Part shown: piece after piece, positions 43,744 through 55,156 of the stretch
Numbering within the stretch: the first letter of the stretch is position 1
Layout of the letters: each line of letters opens with the position of its first letter
Assembly: GCA_918807975.1 (NCBI GenBank)
Contig: OU964918.1
Span: 49,398,477-49,462,476 of the forward strand
DNA length: 64,000 nt
From: Aplidium turbinatum
Lineage: Eukaryota; Chordata; Ascidiacea; Aplousobranchia; Polyclinidae
Direction of reading: 5' to 3'
The notes under the pieces: model-generated
Database searches by the model: none
What the model was told of the DNA's origin: nothing
What the model saw: the letters and a program-made list of their open reading frames with translations, nothing else
Position numbers and translations under genes: made by a program

Positions 43744-45470
43744 CTGGTCAATGATGCCAGGTTATGTTTTAAAAACAAGCAAGTAAACCGGAAAAAAAAA
43801 CAAGCCCAATAATAAGCAAAAAAGCACTAGCTAACAGACACTAATGTTCAATATGGCGGCTCAGTGGAGACTCCAATTCGGAGATATCCCAATTTGAAGA
43901 CAACCTTTTTCGAAGATTTTGTACAAATGATCAAAAAGTCTCAGCGAAAAAATACCAGCAATAAAACAGTGTGAAATAGTGTTTCATGATAACGTGCAAA
44001 AAAGGCTGTCTTCGAATTGAGATATCTCCGTATCGAAGTCTCTGAATAAGTCCTAGAAGTATAGTAAAAACAGATAAAAATATAAACAGTTTGTTGTAGG
44101 CTATCCAGTATCCAGTTTTTTATGTTGAAACAATTGAACACATGAAAGTTACATCCCACAAGGTAGGCTATATATCCCCATGGCCATTCCAGTGTATCTA
44201 CTGCACTGAGGAGACTGGAAGGTCGAAACGGTGTGCACTGTCTGCAGTTATGCACGCTCTTGGCTTACGCCGATTAAGCACTTTACTGGAGGCACCTTGC
44301 TATGCATTGCGCAACGCTCACTGCTTGCAGTTTGAGCACTTTGGCCAGGTCGGCAGTAGTACCATTTTTGGCGTTTAGGTACCACAAATGGGAAAATGTC
44401 ATATGGAGGTACATATCTCCATGGCCATTCCTGTGTACCTACTGCACTGAGGAGACCGGAAGGTCGAAACGGTGTGCACTGTCTGCAGTTATGAAACTAA
44501 CACTATATATAAGTGTGTAAGTGGGAAATTGACAGTTATAATTTGCTTTTATTTCTGACCATTATAATTGGGGTTGGGATTAAAATTATGATTTATAAAC
44601 CCTTCAAAATGTTTGTCGATTACTGAAAATGCCGACAATGTGAGACAATATCTGACAATTTTCAAAGGTTGCTAGATCTGCGAGCTTTGCTTACGAAACT
44701 TGGTTAGTTTTGCTTCCCAGTTGCAAGAAATTTTTAGCAATGGAAAATTGTCGTATCATTGATTTCTTTGATTTCCTATTATTTTATATAGACTTTAACA
44801 AAATAGTTACAATTTTGCATGTAAAACATCTTGTAGCACTGACAATAGGTATATATTTTAATACTTTATTAGAGGTTCCCATCAGTGAGGATTTTAAAAT
44901 TTGAAATCTAAATCCACTTTACAGTCCAAACCCAGATTACATGCATTCTGAAATACAAATCCTTTAATCTTTTGCAACAGGAAGATATGTACAAACTCGA
45001 AATTGCTAAATTTATGCATGAACTCTTTAATAATAATTTACCCCTTGTATTTCAGGATTATTTCTTTAAGCTAGAAAGTGTTCACTCACAAGACACTGGG
45101 CAAGTAAATAAAATGGTTTAGTTTTTTTTTCCTCAAGGCACTAAATCTAAAACAAACAAACAATACACACAGAGAAACTAAGACCTGGAGTGAAGTAGAA
45201 CAATCAATAAAAAATAAGCCATTTGTATTATTCAAAAAACTACAAAAATATTCCAATAAATTCTGGATAAAACTAATTTACCTGTTAAATAACGTCCAAA
45301 TGTTTTACTGTTCAACTTGGTGAACATCATATTTAACTGTTTGTATTTGTTGCTTTTATAGTGTCTCTCTGTTTTCTGTACATATTACTTATTTTTGCAC
45401 TGTTTAGTATATTTAACGTTTAACAATTTTCGTTTGCAGCACCAGTTGCAACGTTCATCTGATGTAACTG
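43744..45470. repeat. Paired block (matches 30716-32498)
   Basis: Non-coding. It has the same internal partial tandem around ccatggccattccagtgt (44170 and 44420). It lacks most of the GGCTA insertions seen in block C. Confidence 0.85.
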
Positions 45471-45988
45471 AAAGTAAAAGCAACGTTTAACAATTTGTGT
45501 GTTTTTGCATACAAAAAGCGCTTTGACCAAAAACTGTAAGGTTTATTAGTACTTCTTGCCAATATGTTTTTTCCTCGTTTATGTTCAGTTCGGTTTTGTT
45601 TTTTATTTCTGACTTTCACTTAAACTCTGACTTTATGACAAACGAAAAAGCAATATATGCCAAACATAGCAGAGTTCTAGAAAAAGATAGAAGCGACAAA
45701 ACGCGGACGTTTATGTATTTGCTGATGTTGAAAGGCAAATAAGTCTCTCTCTCAAATCCGACAATAAACTAACATTACAATAGGCTATAACTCAAAAAGC
45801 AAAAATCTAGTTGCTGACCTCAAATTCGATCAGATTTAAAGTCTAGTGGGTTTGTAGTTGAATGAGTTTCGCTTTTAGCAGCATGATCGTTATAACAGAT
45901 CGTTATAACATGATCGTTATAACAGGCTATAACAGATCGTTTGAATCTACACTGTGAAGTCTAGTGGGTTTGTCTTCACTATGCACAG
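45471..45988. other. Unique spacer
   Basis: No gene was seen. A short local repeat of gatcgttataaca occurs three times near 45890-45945. Confidence 0.5.
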
Positions 45989-46960
45989 CAGAGATAAACA
46001 ACTAGTTTATTAGGCTCAGTAAACACTGGTAATTTAAGCATCAAGAAGAAATAACTTGTATCATGCAAACAAGCTTGGTTTTGAATATTTACCGTCGGAA
46101 TAACAAAGCCTTGATAGGTTATTCAACTGGTAGTTTTGCATACTTGTAGAGGCTTTTGACGCAGGGCCGGTTACCGAGATTGGCAGAGTGAAGTTTTTCC
46201 GATTGTTGAAGTGTTGTTGTCGGGGAATTATTCCATTCACTAAGTGTCGCTGAATGAAGTGCAGTCCTGAAATGCGTTGCTCAAGCGCACACCCTGAGAG
46301 CCGAACCAGTGCCGCGTGATTTTGAGGCCGGCGCGTAACCACTAAGTTAACGGGGCAGACTTGAACTGATTTAGCAAGGGTGCCTGCTCTTCCACAAAAA
46401 ACTTAGCTGCCAAACCCAAACTGACTGTGTTAATGCAGTACTGCAGTCTTTAAAATAGCCAAATCACCAAACCACAAATATGTAGCCAAACGCTTTGAAA
46501 ATTGCCAAATTTCTTGAATTTGGCGATAAAATTGCTAATGTGGCTCCACTGCATCCATTTTCATTGGTTGGAGCTGGAGGGCAGGGTAGAGTGATTGCTC
46601 GTTGCACTGTGGCATAAACAAACATGTGACCCTCGGGCCATATACGTTGTGCACTGAGCAGGCTTATAATTGCTATAACTTACTGTCTTGAGATTGTGCA
46701 TAGTCTTGATTTTGAAACTTGTCACTTTTGCTACAGCAGCGTTGTATCATATAGCTTATTTAACGTTCAGTGTCCGGCTGTCCGCCCCGACTTACTATTA
46801 TTTAACGACTTACTATAAAGTCATTAATTTTTGACGTTAAAAAACGTTTGACGTTAAGTCATAAATTAAGTCATCTATGCTTTGGCTATAGCCTACCACA
46901 TTTTTAGATTCTCATGAATGCTTTCCCTTCACGCTTGGCTGGTTCTTTTTCTGAATCTTG
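45989..46960. repeat. Paired block (matches 9269-12900 without its insertions)
   Basis: It starts cagagataaacaactagttt like 9269 and ends ggctggttctttttctgaat like 12880. It lacks the Mutator-like MITEs and hAT stack of the left half. Confidence 0.85.
46077..46363 (-). mobile_element. tRNA-derived SINE (minus)
   Basis: It is the orthologue of 9357-9641 and the same family. Confidence 0.83.
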
Positions 46961-47209
46961 ATGCACAGTGTACAATGTATATGGCCCGAGGGTCACATGT
47001 TTGTTTATGACACAGGTTTTAATTTTGTTCTTTAACTGAGTTTACTTCTGATTAGGAAATTGGTGTTTGCAGGCTAACTCTCACTGAAACTTTGTGGAAA
47101 GTTCCACTGATGACTATGCGCTGATTAACATCAATGTAAAAAGTTGTAGGTCTAACTTACTTAAGTTATCATTTATCAGTGAGGTATTTCTTGCAGGCTA
47201 CAAATCAAG

Positions 47210-47765
47210 CGATATTTGTTCGGCTCAGGGTGTGCGCTTGCTCAACGTATCTCAGAACAGTTCTCCATCCAGCGGCACCTAATGGAGGGAATAATTTACA
47301 GGCAACAACAAGAGGAAACTTCACTCTGGCAACCTCGGTAACCGACCCTGCGTTAGTAGTTCAAATTTAAAGCCTCTACAACTACAAGTCCCGTCCGCTC
47401 AGTGGTTACGTTACAGCGCCGGCCTCAAGATCACGCGGCACTGGTTCGACTCTCGGGATGTGGGCTTGAGCAACGCATTTCATGACTGATCTCCATTCAG
47501 CAGCACCTACTAAATGGAATAAGTCCCCGGCAGCAACACTTCAACAATCGGAAAAACTTCACTCTGCCAATCTCGGTAACCGGCCCTGCGTCAAGAGCCT
47601 CTACAAATATGCGAAACTACCAGGAATAACCAATCAAGGCTTTGTCAGTCCGAGGATAAAGATTCAAAACCAACCAAACCAAACCAAGTCTGCAAAACTG
47701 CTTGGAATAACCTTTCAGAGGCTTTGTAAGTCCGAGGAGAAAGATTCTAAACCAATCAAACGTGA
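47210..47765 (+). mobile_element. Cluster of SINE copies
   Basis: Three pieces in one orientation: a headless copy (47210-47385), a copy with tRNA-like head (47388-47690; tccgctcagtggttacg, B box GGTTCGACTCT), and an extra tail unit (47691-47765; cctttcagaggctttgtaag). Each tail ends in aaccaa/aatcaa runs. Confidence 0.8.
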
Positions 47766-48043
47766 AATAAAATTAAGTTCACTTACTCTCAATTTAAACA
47801 TAGTCAACAGATTAGCGTACTCTAACCCAGTGCTTCCCAATCGGTGGGTCGCGACTAGGGTTGTAAAACTACTGTATTTTTAATTGTGCGTAAAATACAA
47901 ATGTAAAGTACATGTATTTTTCGTATTTTTTCTGTATTTTTCTGTATTTTTCGAAACTCATGAGTACAGTGACTATGCCAATAAAAGCAGTCAATATTTT
48001 GGTCCATTTCACCTTTATTTCTCATAAGTCATACATTAAATCA

Positions 48044-50136
48044 TTACACATCATCGCCTTCCACATCGTCATCGTCATCAACCGTCATCTCAACCCCTAA
48101 GCTCTCCACCGCCTCCGCCAAAGCTACTCTCTGGTTCACTCGGTCCTCCGAGAATGGCTCCATTTTTCTCGACTCATAATATCGTAGATTGAAGGCGAGG
48201 AACATGCTTTTTTGCACTCTTTCGGGGATCAAACGATTCCTCGTTTTGGAATGGAGCTGACCTGAATGAATGAGAAAAACAAAGTAACCTGCCTGGCTAC
48301 AATTATATACGTTTTGTTTTGTTGAATGTAATGAAGCTTACCTTGGCGCGAAAACGATCGCTCCACTGCAGCCGACGTCGCCGGAATGCTCAGTATTCTT
48401 TTGGCAATCTTGTGCAGCGGCGTGTTGGCGAAATAGCAGTCCCACCAGCAAGTAGGAGAAACCTGCAGTCGCTGTCGAATTGCGATCGTCACTTGATTCG
48501 GGTCACCTGGCATGTTCCGCCAAAGGCACTGAGCCGCGAAATTTCCTGTCTGCGTTTTGAATTGGGGAAAGGCTGAGATGGCAGCTTTTGCCTCTTCTTC
48601 AGAGAGCAGCTTCTCGCACTGATTGAAGATGCTCTGAGTTCCACTCACTGTTTCTTCCATTGTGAGCCAGATTCCTCGAAAATACGGATCTAGAATATGC
48701 GCAGCGATGTGAACGTCGGTCTTTCCCAGGATGAACTCAAACCGCTTGTCAATGAGAGACAGGGCAACGTCTAACAGATCTGCTCGCTTCAGATAGAACT
48801 TCTTCAAACGTCGAACGCAGATTGGCTCTTGCCACTGGAATCAAAGATAGGGCAGGTACGTCGCTTTCCAGATATCGTATCCACTTAGACACTGCCTGCA
48901 CGATTTTATTTGTCAATGCTAAATTGGACCAGAAGTCATCAGCTAGCAATTTTGTCTTCATTCTAGGATTCATATACCCAGCAGCAGCTGCGTTGACAGC
49001 TAGCGTTTGCAGAGCTTCTTTGTTCCTCAAAAGGCTTTTGAAACATGCCCCGGTGGACAACCAGCGAGTTTTCACCCACATTGCCAAGGCACAATTTCCG
49101 TTGAATGCATTTCGAAGATTGCTCCGGCCATTCACTTTTACGGCGATCTCTTTCGCACTTTCTAATACTGCAGCAAACTCTTGAACCTCCAGCAAATCCT
49201 TCAGAAGAAGATTTAGGCCGTGCGCTGAACATCCAATGCAAAAGATTTGTTCGTCGAACATTTCGTTGATTTCTCGCCACGCTGCTTGCATGTTCCTGGC
49301 ATTGTCTGTGACAAGAGCCGATACACGCTCTCTTCCGATTTCCGTAACAACTTCTGCAATTTTCTGAGCAATGTATTTGCCTGTATGTGACTCTTTGCAC
49401 ACGTTCGTCTTCCAAAACATTGCAATCGGATCACAAAGGATGTAGTTAATCACGCTATCGCCATTCGTGTTCGTCCACCCGTCAGTAGTAAGCGTTAGGC
49501 CTCCAGCAGCAGCTGCATCGATCCTGGCCTGAACACCAGCCTTTACTCTGCTGTACTCTTCATCAAGAGTAGGACCGCTGAGTTGATATCGGGTCGGCAC
49601 TTTATATCCTGGCCTCATCAATGAAAAAAATTTCAGCCATTTTGGATTTTCCACCAGTCGAAAGGCGCTTCCCGAACACAAAATGGACCTCAGTAACGCT
49701 GCATTTAGCGCACTGGTTTCGCGTTCAGTTGTTGATGCAACGGAGCTACTAAAGCTCAATTCACTTGGCTAAGACTTGATGCGTTGACGTCGCACCTAGA
49801 TCCCATGGACACTCCGGACGGATGTTGTGAACAATTGCAGTCGTTGTCTCCATTACAAGAATGCAACTCAGGAAAAATAGGAGTGAGGCCGAAGCGCGAT
49901 GATGACGGACGTGACGTTCGCTTAATAAAATCTGCTGGAAGGTTGGAGCATTTCTTTTCCAGGTGTTCTTGCATCCTGGAAGCGCTTAGTGCAGTTTTCC
50001 ACGAACAGTACTTGCAAGCAAGCCGTGACTTTTTTCCACTGCCGCCCGTCTCCACTTCGAAGAAATGAGCATGAGCGTAGCTCCGCTTTCTGCCACCAGA
50101 TTGAAACTGAGACATTCTGTGAATGATCACAAACAT
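48044..50136 (-). pseudogene. DUF659-type hAT transposase
   Basis: The minus-strand coding runs from about 50115 (MSQFQSGGRKRS) to the stop at 48044-48046. Order: a BED-like finger (CKYCSWKTALSASRMQEHLE); the DUF659/RNase-H-like core (LTTDGWTNTNGDS, SALVTDNARNM, CIGCSAHGLNL); and the dimerisation signature SAAVERSFSRQG. An 80-bp GT-AG intron (48262-48341) is then followed by QLHSKTRNRLIPERVQ and an acidic tail (DDDDDVEGDD). Two frame changes interrupt it, near 49762 and near 48790. It is otherwise complete in order and length (about 650 residues), so this is a recently lost or mis-sequenced autonomous copy. Confidence 0.85.
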
Positions 50137-50447
50137 GCAACTTATTTAACATCGAAATAACCCAAACTCTGTTTCATATTGCTCAAGCAGTCAAATTTTG
50201 TGACAAGGTAATAAACCCAACAGAGCTTTTGCCTACAACCGGGTTTCGCAACCTTACTACAGGCCTTAATACAGAATTTATTTGGCCTTGCACCCTCAAG
50301 ACGGAAACGACATTTCAGCGTTTCTTCATTTAGTTTCATTCAATATAAACTTTCTTATATTTTACTTTCATAACCACTAGATTCTGGTATATCTTATATT
50401 GATCGTAGAAAACGTTCGCAACCACTTCATTCGATATTCTGTACTGT

Positions 50448-50625
50448 GACATGGCCTAGCGGAACCGGCGTCGTGCTTTCAAGCAGGCGACTCGAGTTCA
50501 AACCATGGCTGGGCCGATCATAGAGACATACGGGTGACTGCTGCCACGATAACTGAAATGGTTTTGCGCGCAGTCTCCCAATAAAAATATTTAAAAAAAA
50601 CAAAAAAACAAAATAAATTTATTGA
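50448..50625 (+). mobile_element. tRNA-derived SINE, third family
   Basis: A box TGGCCTAGCGGAACCGG and B box GAGTTCAAACC stand in tRNA spacing. A short body and an A-rich tail (aaaaaacaaaaaaacaaaa) follow. It lies inside the Ac-type hAT, upstream of its transposase. Confidence 0.68.
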
Positions 50626-50929
50626 AAACTAGGCAAGCAAAAGAAAACAACTTTTTACAGGTAACTATGACACTCTATCATGAGTAACCGACTCTCTGTT
50701 GATAAACTAAGTAAACCGAAAATTTTGTCTACTTACCGTGATGATGCTTTTACTTACAGTGAAAATTATGTCTACTTGCGAGTAGCCTACGAGACTTAAG
50801 CTGAAATCAAATCCAACAGCACCTATTTAGCAATTAGCACCAACAAATCTCTAGCTACGTACTGTACAGTTTTGTAAGTACTGTACAACTCCATACAGCT
50901 TCTAAGTGCTAACCTCGCATTGCGAAATT

Positions 50930-52580
50930 GCAAGGCAGCATTCTTACATCACAAAGCTTCAGCTCTACATCGTCGTCGCCGTGTGAGCGTCTGGGGCCGA
51001 GGGTTTATCCTTTTACCACTCCAGATTCACGATGTTCCCGGACTACACTGGAAGGCTACTATAGAGAGCAGCCAGTCTTTGGTTTCGTCATCCATGACAC
51101 GCAGACCTTCCACTCCATTAGGTGGCTTGAAGATAGAGCAGTCATTGATGATGTGGTCTGCGGTCTGTTCCTCGGCACCACATTCACAGGAGGAGGAAGA
51201 GGCCATTCACCATTGGTGCATGGTTGAGCAGAAAAGCCCGACGCCCGTACGGAGACGGTTGAGGCGCACCCATGCCTGTAGTGTTAGACCGATGGGGCGT
51301 GTGTCGGCGTCGGGGATGAACGAATAGAGTCTGGTGGCGGTTGACTTCCATTCAGAACTCCATTTATGGTCCGCCCAAGCAGCCACAGAGATGTATTGTA
51401 CATCAGCTTCGTTGATAAGAAGTTGAGCGGCTGGCACGAATGGGTTCTTGATTTCAGTCGACGGGGGTGCTCGTTTGGGAAAGCAGAGATCTTGTGGTGG
51501 AGAAGGTAGTTAGGCTCCAGTGCCCGTCGACCGAGGGACAGAGTGGCTTCTTCGCGACGAAGCTCAGCGGGTTGGATGCCAGCGAGAATGGGGAGATTGT
51601 CCAATGGTGTGGGACGCAGGCATCCGGTCACTGTGCCCAGGGCGCTGTTTATAGCAGTGCCGATGTTATGGCAGTGAGCACTGCGGCACCAAACAGGTGC
51701 ACAGTACTCTGCTGAAGAGTAGACAAGGGCTAAGGCTGCTATACGCAAAGTGTCAGCCCTCGCCCCCCCCAGCTAGAGCCTGCCAGGCGCTTGAGTAGCG
51801 CAGCGCGGGATGTCAGTTTCTTGCGCAGTGACACCAAATGGTGGCGGTATGTGAGCGATCTGTCCAGTGTCACCCCAAGATATCTTGGTTCGGGGCAGAA
51901 GGACAGAGATTTTCCGTTGTTCTAGACGTGTAGCTCACGATCAGCTTCCCGATTGTGGAGGTAGAAAGCTGCTGCCACAGTTTTGGTTTCGCTGAGTTTC
52001 AGTCGCCAGTTCTGGAGATATGTTGAGAGAGTTTTCATGTCCTGGCTCAAGGTGTCTTCTAGATTTTCCCATGACTTTGTCGAGTGGAGAATTGCCAGGT
52101 CGTCCGCATAAGCATATTTGGCGGAGACCGTAGTCGGCAAGTCGTGGGTGTAGATGTTGAAAAGAAGTGGAGCCAGGACCGATCCCTGTGGGACGCCGTT
52201 TTTCAGGCGTCTCAGTCTGCTTCGCCGTGAGCTACCGGTGGTGAGGGTGAAGCTTCGATTCCTGACAAGTTCCATAATCATATGAACCATATGTCGGTCA
52301 GGAAGCAGGCGAAGCAGCTTGCAAGTAAGGCCACGATGCCATACGGTGTTATAGGCAGCTGTAAGATCTAGAAAGACAGCGCCGGCCTTCTTTTTTTGCC
52401 TCAAAGCAGTCCTCGATGTCTTGGGTTAAGAGTGTGACCTGATCTACGGTGGATTTTCCGCGCCGAAACCCAGCTTGCTCTTTTGGAAGGAGCGGGTCGA
52501 TGATTGGGTTGACGCGTGCATAGATCAGTCTTTCGAAGATCTTGAAAGGAACACAGAGGAGGGATATCGGACGATAACCT
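50930..52580 (-). pseudogene. 5'-truncated LINE reverse transcriptase (Jockey/CR1-like)
   Basis: The minus-strand reading begins without an N terminus at about 52570 (VPFKIFERLIYARVNPIIDP). It continues AVFLDLTAAYNTVWHRG, NGVPQGSVLAPLLFNIYTHD and the catalytic YADD. After thumb and C-terminal parts (EYCAPVWCRSAH, LPILAGIQPAELRR) comes a Cys-rich end (CECGAEEQTADHIINDC). The endonuclease and first RT blocks are absent: a dead-on-arrival copy. Lesions seen are a TAG after RELHV (near 51923), a frame change at a G8 run near 51765, and another near 51440. The family is widespread in aquatic animals. Confidence 0.88.
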
Positions 52581-53186
52581 ACATAGCTATATATAACCTA
52601 CATATCGGACGATAGCTCTACATAAACCCCCTCCTAAACCTTAAACTTGCTTTGATGTAAGTGAACTAACATTATGCTGAGTATAGCCTACCACGCGGGC
52701 CACTCAGAACAACGTGGTGGGCGGTTACACATGTCCGCAATAGAACAATGACCTAATTGTGACCTAGATCGCCTGTGACATCATAATATATAATATCTGT
52801 AGAAGACTATAAGGCCATTGCAAGTAAGGTATTAAGTACAATCACTAAATGTTGATAAAAAAGAATATACAGGGCTCTAAACTCAGTTGGAATGGTTGGA
52901 TTGTGTAAAAGTCCTCATTTGTATACGTTGTTATGTAGGCCTACCATTCCGCGACCCTCAGAAGCATCCTCGCGATCCTCATTTGGGTCGCGACAATGAG
53001 TTTGGGAACCACTGACCTACAAGGACCAAGAATTTCGCGTAGCGAGCGGATGCTCCCTGCCATTACGCTGTTGCCGGAGCATGACGCGAGCTTTTAATAA
53101 GTTTTAATTTAATACGAAAAATACATGTATTTTTCTGTCGATGTATTTTTCTTGTATTTTACACAAAATGTATTTTTACAACCTTA
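52581..53186. other. Right arm of the Ac-type hAT, non-coding
   Basis: Partial repeats of aacctacatagctata occur next to the LINE. A phrase gtttgggaaccactg (about 53005-53019) looks like a stray hAT tip. Terminal tgtatttttc repeats lie at 53105-53175. Confidence 0.5.
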
Positions 53187-53637
53187 GTCGCGACCCATTG
53201 GTGGGTCACAAAGCTATTTCAGGTGGGTCGGGAAGCATTTCTAAATGTTACTGAATGTTAAATTTTTTAAAAAATACCGACATTAGCCTACTTTGGATTT
53301 CGCAAGCCGCAGTTCAGTCTTGAACAGTAGGCTACTGCGCCTTCGCCATCGCTACTCTTATCTTCACTTCACTTGTTGACTTTCCATTTTCATAAATTGT
53401 GTACCCTATTTTCTATTGGATCGGGAAATTATTGCATTATCATTACGTAACAATTATGCAACAAGGTAACAAATATGTAACAATTAGACGTGTTGTGTCG
53501 CAATGACTATTTCAGTACGTACGCCAGTAGTAAAGATGCCATAATAAAGATGTCATATCTCATTGTGGGTCGCACAATAAAACTTGCATTAAAAGTGGGT
53601 CGCGAACTAAAAAAGGTTGGGAAGCACTGCTCTAACC

Positions 53638-54224
53638 TATGTTTCAACATTTTTTTCACCTGCCATTTTGATTAGGAATACGTCGCTCATCAATGCACAG
53701 TGACGATCGGTGAGGGAAAGCAAGGAAAGCAGTGCTTACTTGAGCGAAAACTATGCAAAATATAATGACTGAATTCTAGGTTTAACTTCTTATTATTTTT
53801 ATCACGTCTATTTTAACTTGAAAATTACTGTATTCGTGACTAGAATTACTCGTAACGCTTGTGAGTAGTCTAAGTCCTTACCAAACCGCATGTCTTGCCT
53901 ATAAATGCCAATTAACGCAAACGCTCCTGTCAGAAACAACCATTGAGACTCCAGGGAAGCAACTTTCACAGTTGCTTTCCCCAGGTTCAAAAACGTCAAA
54001 AAACGCCTTCGTTTTATCCAATCCTCACTCGTTTTGCAAAACGTCACCAGCTGCTTAGCCAAACAGATGTGTTATGGTTAGAGTTGCTTTCCCAGTGACG
54101 TCAATGTGTACATTCGCTAGACTAACTCGTCATACGCACAGAATGGTCTCTCGTCACGGTACACAGCACAGCATCATAAAGGCGAAAAGATTGTTGCTGT
54201 TTTTTGATGTCTCCTCGCCATGTA
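53638..54224. other. Non-coding spacer
   Basis: No gene or repeat family was recognised. Confidence 0.5.
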
Positions 54225-55156
54225 GGGTAGGTGCGGGACCCATGGGACAGATTTTTTTATTTGTTAATAGCGACTCCAACATAAATACTACGTCGTCCAT
54301 TTTTTCATAGTTTGTAGATCCACAGACTTACAAGTTATGATGTAAAAATTATTGAAATGTTATAATTAGTTATTGGGTTATTCAACATTTTATCAATGTT
54401 GTTGGTTGTCCCATGGGTCCCATACCTATGGGACCGATGGGACAGTGTTATGGGACCGATGGGACATATCCAAAATTGCACAAAAGAAGTACAAAAAATG
54501 ATTTTATGAACTGAAATTGATTATTTACATTAAAAGTGAAAAATCAACATGAAAAGTCAAGTTCCTTTGTCAATGTTCGTAAGCAATTGCAATATCCATG
54601 TATAGATTGTCTATACAGACGAAACAATCTCTGAGAAACGTAGAATGCCGCTTAGGCGTGTTGTCATATCAACTGGTTGTGGCAAGGATTGTTTTTTCTT
54701 TATCTTTTTGAGAAATTGAGGCAACATCCTCATTGTTTGGTAAGACAAATTAAAATGCCTATTTAAAATGCCCTTGTCCCATCGGTCCCGCAATCAGCAA
54801 CTTTGGAAAATATTTTTCTGCTGTCCATGCTGTTGACATCTGAAACTCCATTAGTATCACAAACCTTGCTTCTTATATCACTGATTTAAAACAACTTTAT
54901 TGTCAATCATTGTTATTTCTGATATTTTCCACAGATTTTTTTTAATCCTATAGCTACAAGTTATTTTAGTGTCTTAAAATTAATATTTTGCCGCCATTGT
55001 TTACACAGTTGAGCTAGAGCTAAATCCTACTCCTTTCAAAATCAATATTGACAAAAACTATTCACTAGAGGGCAAGATATTGATTGATTGAATCTTTATC
55101 CTCGGATATCGCGCTGTCCCTTCGGTCCCCGTGTCCCATCGGTCCCGCACTTCCCC
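54225..55156. mobile_element. pogo-like element with internal terminal repeats
   Basis: Ends GGGTAGGTGCGGGACCCATG and CATCGGTCCCGCACTTCCCC, TA on each side (54223-54224 and 55157-55158). It is 932 bp. The terminal word gggaccgatgggaca or its complement recurs inside at about 54415-54470 and 54775-54790. A SINE tail fragment (tgattgaatctttatcctcg, about 55088) lies near the right end. No transposase was recognised. Confidence 0.8.

Larger units (their letters stand above)
47856..53186 (-). mobile_element. Ac-type hAT with transposase, nested in hAT-S
   Basis: Ends TAGGGTTGTAAAA and TTTTTACAACCTTA; perfect 8-bp duplication gtcgcgac (47848-47855 and 53187-53194). Subterminal tgtatttttc repeats occur at both ends. 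It carries a minus-strand transposase gene and, upstream of it, a SINE and a truncated LINE. Confidence 0.92.
47828..53629. mobile_element. hAT-S, outer layer of a 5.8-kb stack
   Basis: Ends CAGTGCTTCCCAATCGG and GGTTGGGAAGCACTG with a perfect 8-bp duplication ctctaacc (47820-47827 and 53630-53637). Its own sequence is 47828-47855 and 53187-53629, rich in gtgggtcgcgac. All between belongs to an inserted Ac-type hAT. Confidence 0.92.

Noticed and set aside
50920-51715. Plus-strand open frames in 50.9-51.7 kb
   Set aside because: They are the complement of the minus-strand LINE reverse transcriptase.
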